From assembly GCF_009469615.1 (NCBI RefSeq), contig NZ_SSXX01000002.1, positions 207,501 to 271,500 of the forward strand: a stretch of 64,000 nucleotides of DNA, read 5' to 3'. The translations under genes and the position numbers were made by a program. Positions 43,570 to 51,141 of this stretch are shown one piece after another (the stretch's first letter is position 1; each line of letters begins with the position of its first letter). The notes under the pieces are model-generated. The model saw only the letters and a list, made by a program, of their open reading frames with translations, had not been told where the DNA came from and did not search any database. Source of the stretch: Dechloromonas sp. H13. Lineage in GTDB: Bacteria > Pseudomonadota > Gammaproteobacteria > Burkholderiales > Rhodocyclaceae.

Positions 43570-44844
43570 CTATTTTCCTTTCAGTTTCAGGATGCCCAGT
43601 GCCTCCATGACGATCCTTTCATAGACCGTCTCGCTGGTGCCATGCTTGAGCTTGTGCATGAAATATTTTTCGAAGCCGACCTTGGCCAGATGCACCCACT
43701 TGCCTTCGCCGAACCAATTGACGTTGCGCGGCGGAATCTGCGGCAGCGCGACGAAGGCGGCGCCGGTGTCGCCGAAATCGGCGAGACAGACGGCGTTCCA
43801 CGTCGCCTTCTTGTCCGGCTCGCGGCCGTCGAGCACGGCGCGGATGTTCTTGGCCGTGGCGGTGACCATCGATTCGATCATGTAGCCGGTCTTCGGCGTG
43901 CCGGTCGGGATTGGCGTCACCTCGACCGGCGGGATGGCGACGCAGACACCGATGCCGTAGATCTCGGGGTATTTCGGGTTGCGCTGGAAGGCGTCGATGC
44001 TGACGAAGCCGCGCGGGTTGGTCAGGCCCTCGACCCCGAACACCGCGTCGATGCCCTTGAAGGCCGGCAGCAGCATCGAATACTTGAAGGGCAGCACGTG
44101 CTCCTTCTTCGGCTTGCCGTCCTCGTCGTGCTCGGTGACGAACATCTGGCCGGCCTCGACGCGCATCACCCTGGCGTTGCAGATCCACTTGATGTGCTTG
44201 CTGCGGAAGATCGACTCCATCAGCCCCTTGGAATCGCCGACGCCGCCCAGCCCGAGGTGGCCGATGTAAGGCTCCGACGTGACGAAGGTCATCGGTACGC
44301 GGTCGCGGATCTTGCGCCGGCGCAGGTCGGTTTCCATGATCATCGCGAACTCGTAGGCCGGCCCGAAGCACGAGGCGCCCTGCACGGCGCCGACGACGAT
44401 CGGGCCGGGGTCGGCGACGAACTCCTGCCAGGCGCGCTCGGCCTGCACGGCATGGTCGACGTGACAGATCGACTGGGTGTGTCCCTGCGGTCCCGTGCCC
44501 TCGATCTCGTCGAAGGCCAGCTTGGGGCCGGTGGACAGGATCAGGAAGTCGTAATCGACCGTCGCCCCGTCGTCAAGCTCCAGCTGCTTGCGCTCGGGAT
44601 GCACGCGGCGGACGCCGACGCCGATGAAGCCGATCTTCTTGCGCTCGAGCAGGGGGGCGGCGTCGAGTTCGATTTCCTCGCGTTTTCGCCAGTTGACCGC
44701 AACCCACGGGTTGGACGGGACGAAATGGAATTTCGGGTTGTTCGAGACAACGGTGATGCGATCCGTCGGGCGGGCGTTTTCCCGCATCTCGAAGGCCATG
44801 GTCATGCCGCCCAGGCCGCTGCCGACAATAACGATGTGTGCCAT
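43570..44844 (-). CDS. Sulfide:quinone oxidoreductase-like flavoprotein
   Basis: 424-residue FAD-dependent pyridine-nucleotide-disulfide family enzyme: FAD loop GSGLGGMTMAF at 8-18, FAD-contact STGPKLAF, GASCFGPAYEF and GIGVCVAIPP carrying the two cysteines expected to hold sulfur in SQR, and a C-terminal segment (FEKYFMHKLKHG) that could be the membrane-binding helices. It fits SQR-type enzymes that oxidise sulfide or related thiols and reduce quinone. Its stop is directly adjacent to the RND start, an unusual placement inside an efflux operon. Confidence 0.82.
   Translation of the reverse strand: MAHIVIVGSGLGGMTMAFEMRENARPTDRITVVSNNPKFHFVPSNPWVAVNWRKREEIELDAAPLLERKKIGFIGVGVRRVHPERKQLELDDGATVDYDFLILSTGPKLAFDEIEGTGPQGHTQSICHVDHAVQAERAWQEFVADPGPIVVGAVQGASCFGPAYEFAMIMETDLRRRKIRDRVPMTFVTSEPYIGHLGLGGVGDSKGLMESIFRSKHIKWICNARVMRVEAGQMFVTEHDEDGKPKKEHVLPFKYSMLLPAFKGIDAVFGVEGLTNPRGFVSIDAFQRNPKYPEIYGIGVCVAIPPVEVTPIPTGTPKTGYMIESMVTATAKNIRAVLDGREPDKKATWNAVCLADFGDTGAAFVALPQIPPRNVNWFGEGKWVHLAKVGFEKYFMHKLKHGTSETVYERIVMEALGILKLKGK
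44692..44703 (+). repeat. Dispersed motif copy
   Basis: GTTGACCGCAAC preceded by GATTTCCTCGCGTTTTCGCC, inside the SQR-like gene, antisense (codons VAVN). Confidence 0.6.
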
Positions 44845-44902
44845 AGGTCTCTCTCCTCGGTGTGATGGAAGAACCGCGGCTCTTTCGTTCGGCCGCTCCG
44901 GA

Positions 44903-45883
44903 CTACTTGTTGCCCTGCTTGAGCGCGATGGCCGCCCTGACCGGGTCGGTCACCACCTTGTCGCCGGCGCTCAGGCCGGCCAGCACTTCGATCTCACCCT
45001 GGCCGACGGCGTCGCCGATGCGCAGCTGGCGCAGGCTGAGGCGGTTGTCGGCACCCAGCACGTAGACGGCGGCGACTTCGCCGCGGCGCACGACGGCCTG
45101 TGCCGGCACGGTCAGCTTCTCGGCCTGGCCGAGGACGAAATGGACGCGCGCGAACATGCCCGGCGTCGCCTCCGGCACCGGCGGCAGGCTGACGCGCACC
45201 TGCGAGACGTGGGTCGCGGTGTCGGCGGTCGGCAGCAGCTTGACGGCGGTCGCATCGACCCACTTGTTGAGTTCCGGGAACTCGACGCGCGCCGTCCTGA
45301 CGCTGCGCATGTCATTCAGGCGGTATTGCGGAATGCTGGCGGTGACGCGCAGGCCGCCCGGTTCGTAGATCGTGAACAGCGGCTTGCCGGGCGTCGCCAT
45401 GTCGCCGAGTTCGGCGTGGCGGCGGGCGACGACGCCGGTCAGCGGCGCAACGATGGTGGCGTGGCTCTCGCTGGCGCCCGCCGCGGCGCGGGTGGCGGTG
45501 GCCGCGTCGTAGTCGGCCTTCGCCTTGTCGAGCGCGGCGGCGCTCATGAATTTCTGGGCGACCAGGCTTTTCGTGCGCTCGTAGTTGAGTCTGGCGTTGG
45601 CGTACTGGGCGTTGGCGGCACGCGCCGCTTCCTCCGCCTCGCGCGCGTCGATGCGCATCAGTACCTCGCCCTTGCTCACGCGCTGGCCGGCGTCGGCCTT
45701 CACTTCGATAATCCGGCCGGCCGTCTGGGCGCCGACGGTGGTCTGCTGGACGGCCTCGACCAGCGACTCGGCCGGGAAGCCCAGATCGACGCGGTGCGGC
45801 TGGACGACGACGCTTGGCAGTTCCTGCGCGGAGGCGGCTGCGGTCAACGCCCACAAAAGGCCAAAAATCAGTTTTGTCTTCAT
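44903..45883 (-). CDS. RND periplasmic adaptor (membrane fusion protein)
   Basis: 326 residues: signal peptide (cleavage near ASAQ, residue 20), beta-barrel/lipoyl segments (VGAQTAGRIIEVKADAGQRVSKGEV), a helical hairpin (ARAANAQYANARLNYERT) and a second lipoyl half (ESHATIVAPLTGVVARR). It should link the RND permease to an outer-membrane channel encoded elsewhere. It starts 20 bases after the LysR gene stop on the same strand, so that regulator may sit in the same transcript. A copy of the dispersed motif lies over the signal-peptide codons. Confidence 0.88.
   Translation of the reverse strand: MKTKLIFGLLWALTAAASAQELPSVVVQPHRVDLGFPAESLVEAVQQTTVGAQTAGRIIEVKADAGQRVSKGEVLMRIDAREAEEAARAANAQYANARLNYERTKSLVAQKFMSAAALDKAKADYDAATATRAAAGASESHATIVAPLTGVVARRHAELGDMATPGKPLFTIYEPGGLRVTASIPQYRLNDMRSVRTARVEFPELNKWVDATAVKLLPTADTATHVSQVRVSLPPVPEATPGMFARVHFVLGQAEKLTVPAQAVVRRGEVAAVYVLGADNRLSLRQLRIGDAVGQGEIEVLAGLSAGDKVVTDPVRAAIALKQGNK
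45836..45848 (-). repeat. Dispersed motif copy with extended T-tract
   Basis: Minus strand GTTGACCGCAGCC preceded by ATTTTTGGCCTTTTGTGGGC, over the adaptor signal peptide. Nearly identical upstream tract to the copy at 55477. Confidence 0.65.
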
Positions 45884-45903
45884 GTATATAAGAATACTCT
45901 AAT

Positions 45904-46821
45904 TTATTGGTCGGGCGCAAGGTCGCCGGCCGCCTGCAGGGCCGCGCCGAAGTCGCGGCACAGCGCCTGGAAGGCCCGGCTGGCGGGGCTGACGTGGCGC
46001 TGGCGGTGGCGCACGAAATAGAAGTTGCGGCGCAGGTCGAACTGCGGCGTCCGCAGCTCGACCAGGCTGCCGCGCCGGAAGGCCTCGCGCAGGGCGACGC
46101 GCGACAGGCAGGCGAGGCCGAGGCCGGCCTCGACGGCGCGCTTGATCGCCTCGGTGTGTTCCAGCTGCAGGCGGATCTGCAGGCTGGCGAGCCGCGGCGC
46201 GATGGCGCGGTCGAACAGGGCGCGCGTGCCGGAGCCCGCTTCGCGCAGGATCCACGGCTGTTCCGCCAGCTGCACGGTGCTCGCACGGCCGCTCGCGGAG
46301 AGCGGGTGCTGCGGCGCGCAGAAGACCACCAGTTCGTCGGCCAGCCACGGGTCGAGGACGAGGTCGGGGTCGTTGGCCTCGCCCTCGATCAGGCCGAGGT
46401 CGAGTTCGCAGCGCAGCACGCCGTCGAGGATGTGGCGGGTGTTGGCGACCTTGAGGTCGAGGCGCGAGGTCGGGTGGCGCTGCAGGTAGTCGGCGACGAT
46501 CAACGTCGCCAGGTAGTTGCCGATGGTCATCGTCGCGCCGACGGCCAGCGGGCCGAGCTGGCCGCCGGCGAGGAAGCCCTCGATCTCGGCGGCGCGCGCC
46601 AGGATGTCCTCGGCCTGTGGCAGCAGCCCGCGGCCGGTGGCGTTGAGGCGCAGCGACTTGCCGATGCGGTCGAACAGCGGGCAGGCGAACTGGCGTTCGA
46701 GTTCGACCAGTGCGCTGCTCGCCGCCGACTGCGACATCGCCAGCGCTTCGGCAGCGCGCGAGACGTTCTCGCTGCGGGCGATGGCGGCAAAGACCTCGAT
46801 CTGGCGCAGGGTGATTCGCAT
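45904..46821 (-). CDS. LysR family regulator (FinR-like)
   Basis: 305 residues: N-terminal helix-turn-helix (VSRAAEALAMSQSAASSAL) and LysR substrate-binding domain. The start MRITLRQIEVF, SRAA, SQSAA and ATMTIGNYLATL resemble the FinR regulator that activates fpr in pseudomonads, and the gene is divergent from fpr as finR is (family knowledge). The ATG at 46821 is preferred over an upstream start at 46887. It may also control the adaptor-SQR-RND operon located 20 bases downstream. Confidence 0.82.
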   Translation of the reverse strand: MRITLRQIEVFAAIARSENVSRAAEALAMSQSAASSALVELERQFACPLFDRIGKSLRLNATGRGLLPQAEDILARAAEIEGFLAGGQLGPLAVGATMTIGNYLATLIVADYLQRHPTSRLDLKVANTRHILDGVLRCELDLGLIEGEANDPDLVLDPWLADELVVFCAPQHPLSASGRASTVQLAEQPWILREAGSGTRALFDRAIAPRLASLQIRLQLEHTEAIKRAVEAGLGLACLSRVALREAFRRGSLVELRTPQFDLRRNFYFVRHRQRHVSPASRAFQALCRDFGAALQAAGDLAPDQ

Positions 46822-46833
46822 ATATATAAAACC

Positions 46834-46855
46834 GATAATTGATATGCAAATTATC
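46834..46855. promoter_or_regulatory. Candidate LysR-type operator between LysR gene and fpr
   Basis: GATAATT and AATTATC form a perfect seven-base inverted repeat with an eight-base spacer (22 bases in all), containing a T-N11-A LysR box. It lies 13 bases upstream of the LysR start and 65 bases upstream of fpr, a suitable place for autoregulation and activation of fpr. Confidence 0.55.
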
Positions 46856-46920
46856 CGCTTATGTTTCTGTGGTGCAACGCCTATCATCGCTTCCAGTCAA
46901 AAACGTAAAGGAGTCCGATC

Positions 46921-47700
46921 ATGAGCAACCTCGCCACCGAAACCGTCCTTTCCGTCAATCACTGGAACGACACGCTGTTTTCCTTCCGCACCACGCGCAG
47001 CGCCGGCCTGCGCTTCCTCAACGGGCAGTTCGTCATGATGGGGCTGGAGGTCGACGGGCGGCCGCTGACGCGCGCCTACAGCATCGCCAGCGCCAACCAC
47101 GAGGAACACCTGGAATTCTTCAGCATCAAGGTGCCGAACGGCCCGCTGACCTCGCGCCTGCAGAACGTCAAGCCGGGCGATCCGATCCTCGTCAGCAAGA
47201 AGCCGACAGGCACGCTGGTTCTGCACGACCTCAAGCCGGGCAAGCGCCTGTTCATGTTCGCCACCGGCACCGGGCTGGCGCCCTTCATGAGCCTGATCCA
47301 CGACCCGGAAACCTACGAGCGCTTCGAGAAGGTGATCCTGATCCACGGCGTGCGGTGGACCAACGAACTGGCCTATCACGACTACATCGAACACGAGTTG
47401 TCCGACCACGAGTTCTTCGGCGACTGGGCTCGCGAGAAGCTGATCTACTACCCGACGGTGACCCGCGAATCCTTCCGCAACGAGGGGCGGCTGACCGACT
47501 TGATCGACTCCGGCAAGCTGTTCGCCGACATCGGCGAGCCGCCGCTCGATCCGGCGACCGACCGCGCGATGATCTGCGGCAGCCCGGCCATGCTGGCCGA
47601 CACCGCGAAGCTGCTCGACGTCCGCGGCTTCAAGGTGGCACGCCATTACACCGGCGAGCTGGGCGACTACGTGATCGAGCGCGCCTTCGTCGAGAAGTGA
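46921..47700 (+). CDS. fpr: Ferredoxin-NADP(+) reductase
   Basis: 259-residue FAD enzyme exchanging electrons between NADPH and ferredoxin or flavodoxin, often part of the oxidative stress response. FAD-binding RAYSIAS at about 51-57, nicotinamide motif ATGTGLAPFMS and CGSP near the NADP site, and a C-terminal VEK. It is the bacterial subclass I type (length about 258). Regulated probably by the divergent FinR-like protein through the palindrome at 46834-46855. The start follows AAAGGAG. Confidence 0.95.
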   Translation: MSNLATETVLSVNHWNDTLFSFRTTRSAGLRFLNGQFVMMGLEVDGRPLTRAYSIASANHEEHLEFFSIKVPNGPLTSRLQNVKPGDPILVSKKPTGTLVLHDLKPGKRLFMFATGTGLAPFMSLIHDPETYERFEKVILIHGVRWTNELAYHDYIEHELSDHEFFGDWAREKLIYYPTVTRESFRNEGRLTDLIDSGKLFADIGEPPLDPATDRAMICGSPAMLADTAKLLDVRGFKVARHYTGELGDYVIERAFVEK

Positions 47701-47782
47701 GCGGGGGCGGCGCCGTGCCGCCGCGCAAAATCATGCTTGGGGCAGGCGAACTCCGCGCCGCGCCGGTGGACTAAACTGTAGA

Positions 47783-47809
47783 TTGCCGTCGTTCGCTACG
47801 CGACGGCAA
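47783..47809 (+). other. Stem-loop in the leader of the zinc protease gene
   Basis: TTGCCGTCG and CGACGGCAA form a perfect nine-base inverted repeat with a nine-base loop, 37 bases before the ATG at 47847. There is no T-run, so it is not an obvious terminator. It may be a protein binding site or an RNA control element. Confidence 0.45.
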
Positions 47810-47846
47810 GCTGCCATCGTCCGACCCGCCGCGAAAGGAGTACGCC

Positions 47847-48806
47847 ATGCGCCTGCCGCTGATCATCGCATCGTTGCTTTACTCCTTGCTCTACTCTTCC
47901 CACGGGTTCGCCGCGCCGCAAAAAAAGCCGGTGAACAGCCGCAAGATGGGCCTCACCATCAAGGTGGAGGGCGAGGGCTGGGGCAGCGTGCGCAAGGAAA
48001 CGATCGAGGCGGTACTCTATTCGGTTGCCGACGAACTGATGACGCGGCTGCCGAAGAAGCTGAACGTGCCGATCGTCGTCACCCATACCGACAGCAATCC
48101 GGTGGCGCTGTACGAGCGCGGCGCCGACGGCGAATACCGGGTCGAACTGCACGCCCGCGGCGCCAACTGGCACCTGTACACCTACGAATTCGCCCATGAG
48201 CTGTGCCACATCCTGTCGAACTACGAGGAAAACGCCGCACCGGGGAACAGTCGCTACAACCAGTGGTTCGAGGAAACCCTGTGCGAAACCGCCTCGCTAT
48301 TTACGCTGAAGAAGCTGGCCACGACCTGGAAGGAATCGCCGCCGGCGCCGGCGGACTGGTCGAAGGAGGCGGACAAGCTCAACCGCTTCTTCGACCTCCT
48401 GATCGCCGAGGGGCATCGCCAGCTGCCGCCGCACTCGCCGCTCGCCGTCTGGCTCGCCAGCAACGAGGAGCGCCTGCGCGCCAACCCGTACCAGCGCGAA
48501 AAGAACGAACTGGTCGCCAATCTCCTGCTGCCGCTGTTCGAGCGCAATCCGGAGAACTGGTCGACCCTCTCTTACCTCAACCTGGACCCCGGCGACGCGC
48601 GCAGCAGCCTTCAGGACTACCTGCGCAACTGGTACCGCAACGCCCCGGACGAGCACAAGACCTTCATCGCCGACGTGCTCGACCTGTTCCAGATGCGGGA
48701 AGTGATCACCGCCGCCATTCCGGCCGAAACGACGCTGGTCGCGGTCGCCGCCACGGGGCCGGGCGCGGGGCGGGTGGCGGCGCAGGGAGCGCCGGAGCAG
48801 CGCTGA
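47847..48806 (+). CDS. Predicted secreted zinc metalloprotease, unknown family
   Basis: 319 residues with a signal peptide (hydrophobic residues 3-20, cleavage near HGFAA). A gluzincin-like HELCH motif lies at 117-121 (His117, Glu118, His121), and EETLCETASLF at about 142-152 may supply the third metal ligand. The rest is helical and ends in a low-complexity Ala/Gly tail. It starts after GAAAGGAG. I do not recognise a characterised family, and neighbours give no substrate clue; fpr is upstream, two small exported proteins follow. Confidence 0.65.
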   Translation: MRLPLIIASLLYSLLYSSHGFAAPQKKPVNSRKMGLTIKVEGEGWGSVRKETIEAVLYSVADELMTRLPKKLNVPIVVTHTDSNPVALYERGADGEYRVELHARGANWHLYTYEFAHELCHILSNYEENAAPGNSRYNQWFEETLCETASLFTLKKLATTWKESPPAPADWSKEADKLNRFFDLLIAEGHRQLPPHSPLAVWLASNEERLRANPYQREKNELVANLLLPLFERNPENWSTLSYLNLDPGDARSSLQDYLRNWYRNAPDEHKTFIADVLDLFQMREVITAAIPAETTLVAVAATGPGAGRVAAQGAPEQR

Positions 48807-49007
48807 GCGTCTGCTTCCCTCTTTTTTTGGTGTGGCAGGCGAACTTTTGCCGGCGCCGGCTGTCGGATTTTTACCGTGATTCATCAAGCAACGACACGAA
48901 CCGCTTGAGAGGATCGGGGCGTCGCCGGCTACCGGAAAGACAATGGCAGGCCGGGCGCATTCGACGGTTCAACCTCCAGGGAGGAAATTGACCGTAGGAG
49001 AAGAATC
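48807..49007 (+). other. Intergenic region before the small exported proteins
   Basis: About 200 bases without a gene. The segment just before the ATG at 49008 has two stacked purine-rich blocks, CAGGGAGGAAA and GTAGGAGAAGAA; the same arrangement is repeated before the second paralogue at 49422. A T-run CCCTCTTTTTTT directly after the protease stop (about 48820) may be a weak terminator. Confidence 0.4.
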
Positions 49008-49295
49008 ATGAAGAAACTCACTTTTTCCAAAATTGGCTGTGGCCTGGTGATTGGCCTGCTGGCGCCGATTGGCGCGGGCTATGCCGCAGACGCGAACGAT
49101 TACATCCAGACCAACCTGGGTGGCGACAGCCCGTCGCTGACCAGCAACTATGAAGCCTGGTCCAAGGCGCAGGGCGCGCAGGGGCCGATCCGCTCGGACA
49201 TGACCGAGGACAAGCTGAGCGAAAGCGAGCGGGCGGCGAGGAAGCAGCAGATGGAGAGACAGCTCTATCCGTTCGGTGGTAACGACGGCGCCTGA
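49008..49295 (+). CDS. Small exported protein, ADANDYIQ family, copy 1
   Basis: 95 residues with a signal peptide (cleavage after GYA, about residue 26) releasing a mature protein starting ADANDYIQ. The mature part has GGDSP, AWSKAQGAQGPIRSDM, and a charged helical tail (EDKLSESERAARKQQMERQ). No cysteine or metal site. Homology to its neighbour at 49422 extends over the leader, the signal peptide and about 55 mature residues. Function unknown; I do not recognise the family. Confidence 0.7.
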   Translation: MKKLTFSKIGCGLVIGLLAPIGAGYAADANDYIQTNLGGDSPSLTSNYEAWSKAQGAQGPIRSDMTEDKLSESERAARKQQMERQLYPFGGNDGA

Positions 49296-49421
49296 GCCGA
49301 TTGCCGTAGCCGCTCCCGATGTCGAGGCAAGCGCCTGGACTTGGGGCGGCAGACGACTTTCCCGTTGCGGAACTTCTTGATTGAATCACCTCAGGGAGGC
49401 ATTCGACCGCAGGAGGAAATC

Positions 49422-49742
49422 ATGAAACACCTCAGTTTTTCCCACATTGGCTGCAGCGTGATGATTGCGCTGATCGCACCATGGAGCACGGTGAACGCAG
49501 CAGATGCCAACGACTACATCCAGGCACAGATCGGCGGCGACGGCGTGTCCCAGGCTTACGAGTCTCCGGCGTGGTCCGTCGGGCAGGGCGCGCAGGGTCC
49601 GATTCGCAGTGACTTGATGGTCGATTCGGCGGCGCTGGGCGAACCCTATGCCTACGCGGAAGACGCGCCGGCCGACCGCTTCGCCTATCCCGAAGATGCA
49701 CCGGCGTTCTCGGCGTCGTCCTTTGGGGCAGACGGCCCCTGA
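49422..49742 (+). CDS. Small exported protein, ADANDYIQ family, copy 2
   Basis: 106 residues, a paralogue of the preceding gene: MKHLSFSHIGC against MKKLTFSKIGC, mature start ADANDYIQ, and AWSVGQGAQGPIRSDL. The tails differ: here an acidic Tyr/Pro-rich repeat, with YAEDAPADR and YPEDAPAFS. The ATG at 49422 has CAGGAGGAAA before it; the upstream frame is leader. A bidirectional terminator follows at 49797. Confidence 0.7.
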   Translation: MKHLSFSHIGCSVMIALIAPWSTVNAADANDYIQAQIGGDGVSQAYESPAWSVGQGAQGPIRSDLMVDSAALGEPYAYAEDAPADRFAYPEDAPAFSASSFGADGP

Positions 49743-49796
49743 CTTGGCCGCAGTGCCATGGCGGCGGTGCCGGCCGATGGATTTCTTGATCGAAGC

Positions 49797-49826
49797 AAAA
49801 GGGCCGGTCGCATGACCGGCCCTTTT
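49797..49826. terminator. Bidirectional intrinsic terminator
   Basis: AAAAGGGCCGGTC and GACCGGCCCTTTT form a 13-pair stem with loop GCAT. With A-run on one side and T-run on the other, it can stop both the small-protein transcript and the convergent MFS transcript. Confidence 0.9.
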
Positions 49827-49842
49827 CTCATGAGAGCTTCCC

Positions 49843-51138
49843 TCAGCGCGCGGCGTCGCCCGCCGCCGGCCGCCAGATGTTGCGGCAGCGCGTTTCGCGA
49901 ATCCACCAGCTGGCGAGGGCACCGAACAGCGCGCACAGCGTGACGACGAGGACGCCGTTGCGCCACGCAGCGAGATCGTAGATGCGGGCGCCGTTGAGCA
50001 TTTCGCCGCGCCAGCCGAGGTCCATCACCCAGCCGACCAGCGGTTGCAGCAAGGCGCCGGCGAGAAAGCCGCCCATGTTGGCGACGCTGGTCGACATGCC
50101 GGAGAGTAGCGGCGGGTTGACCTCCTTGGCGCACGCCCAGGTCAGGCTGAAGCCGGCGGTCGACAGTCCCATCAGCCCGAAAAGCGCGAACGAGAGCCCG
50201 AGCGGCATCGTCGCGCCGGACAGCCAGATCAGCCAGATCGCTGTGTACAGGTGGGCGGCGGCGATCAGCACCGGCTTGCGCCGGCCGATGCGGTCGGACA
50301 GCGTGCCAATGAAGAAGCAGCCGACGGCGAAGCCGCCGAACCACAGCGACAGGTGGCTCGCCGCGGTCGGGCGCGGCATGCCGTGCACCTGCATCAGGTA
50401 GGGTGTCGCCCACAGGCCGGCGAAGGTGAAGAAGGCGCCGGACATGCCGGTATTGACCAGGATGGCCGGCCAGGTGGCACGGTTGCGGATCACCGCAAGC
50501 AGGCCGGAGAGGACGACGGTGCGGTCGAATTTCGGGGCCGCGGTGCCGCTGCCGGCGTCCGGGCGGTCGCGCACGATCAGCCAGCAGCCGGCGGCGAGCA
50601 GGAAGGAGACGACGCCGATGCCGATGAACACGCCGCGCCAGCCGGTTGCCTGGGCCAGCCCGGAGAGCGGGGCGCCGGCCAGCACCGAGCCCAGGTTGCC
50701 GATCAGCATGCAGACGCCGACCATGGTCGCGAAGCGGTTCTCCTCGAACCAGACGGCGATCAGCTTGAGCATGGCGATGAAGGTGACCGAGACGCCGAGG
50801 CCGATCAGCGTGCGCCCGGCGAGCGCCCAGTCGAGCGTCGGCGCGAAGCCGAAGAGGAAGCTGCCGAGGCCGCCGACGACACCGCCCAGCGCGAGAATCC
50901 GGCGCGGCCCGAGGGTGTCGACGAGGATCCCCGTCGGGATCTGCATCACCGTATAGACGTAGAAGTAGGTCGCTGCCAGGACGCCGAGCGAGGTCGCCGA
51001 GGTGGCGAAGGCGGCGGCCAGGTCCTGGGCGATGCCGGCCGGCGCAAAGCGCTGGAAGAACGACAGGATGTAGGCGACGGCGACGACGCCGAGCGCCAGC
51101 CAGCGTCGGCGCTGCTGCTCGGCCGTCAGGGCGAGCAC
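49843..51138 (-). CDS. MFS transporter
   Basis: 431-residue major facilitator with about twelve helices. The A-motif-like segments are DTLGPRRILALGG after TM2 and GTLSDRIGRRKP after TM8. FFQRFAPAGIAQDL near the N terminus resembles the oxalate/formate or nitrate-type sugar-phosphate antiporter branch, without a decisive substrate signature. It starts at a GTG three bases after the antiporter stop, so it is co-transcribed with the Kef-type gene. Confidence 0.85.
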   Translation of the reverse strand: MLALTAEQQRRRWLALGVVAVAYILSFFQRFAPAGIAQDLAAAFATSATSLGVLAATYFYVYTVMQIPTGILVDTLGPRRILALGGVVGGLGSFLFGFAPTLDWALAGRTLIGLGVSVTFIAMLKLIAVWFEENRFATMVGVCMLIGNLGSVLAGAPLSGLAQATGWRGVFIGIGVVSFLLAAGCWLIVRDRPDAGSGTAAPKFDRTVVLSGLLAVIRNRATWPAILVNTGMSGAFFTFAGLWATPYLMQVHGMPRPTAASHLSLWFGGFAVGCFFIGTLSDRIGRRKPVLIAAAHLYTAIWLIWLSGATMPLGLSFALFGLMGLSTAGFSLTWACAKEVNPPLLSGMSTSVANMGGFLAGALLQPLVGWVMDLGWRGEMLNGARIYDLAAWRNGVLVVTLCALFGALASWWIRETRCRNIWRPAAGDAAR

Positions 51139-51141
51139 CGC

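Noticed and set aside
42304-44865. An 853-codon open frame on the + strand
   Set aside because: Antisense to the RND permease and SQR-like genes, both of which have clear motifs.
47700-47760. GC-rich inverted repeat after fpr as a terminator
   Set aside because: GCGGC/GCCGC arms are short and no T-run follows, so an intrinsic terminator is not supported.
48880-48975. Possible c-di-GMP or other riboswitch before the small exported proteins
   Set aside because: GC-rich with some inverted segments, but no match to the conserved core of any riboswitch I know; only the duplicated ribosome-binding leader is supported.
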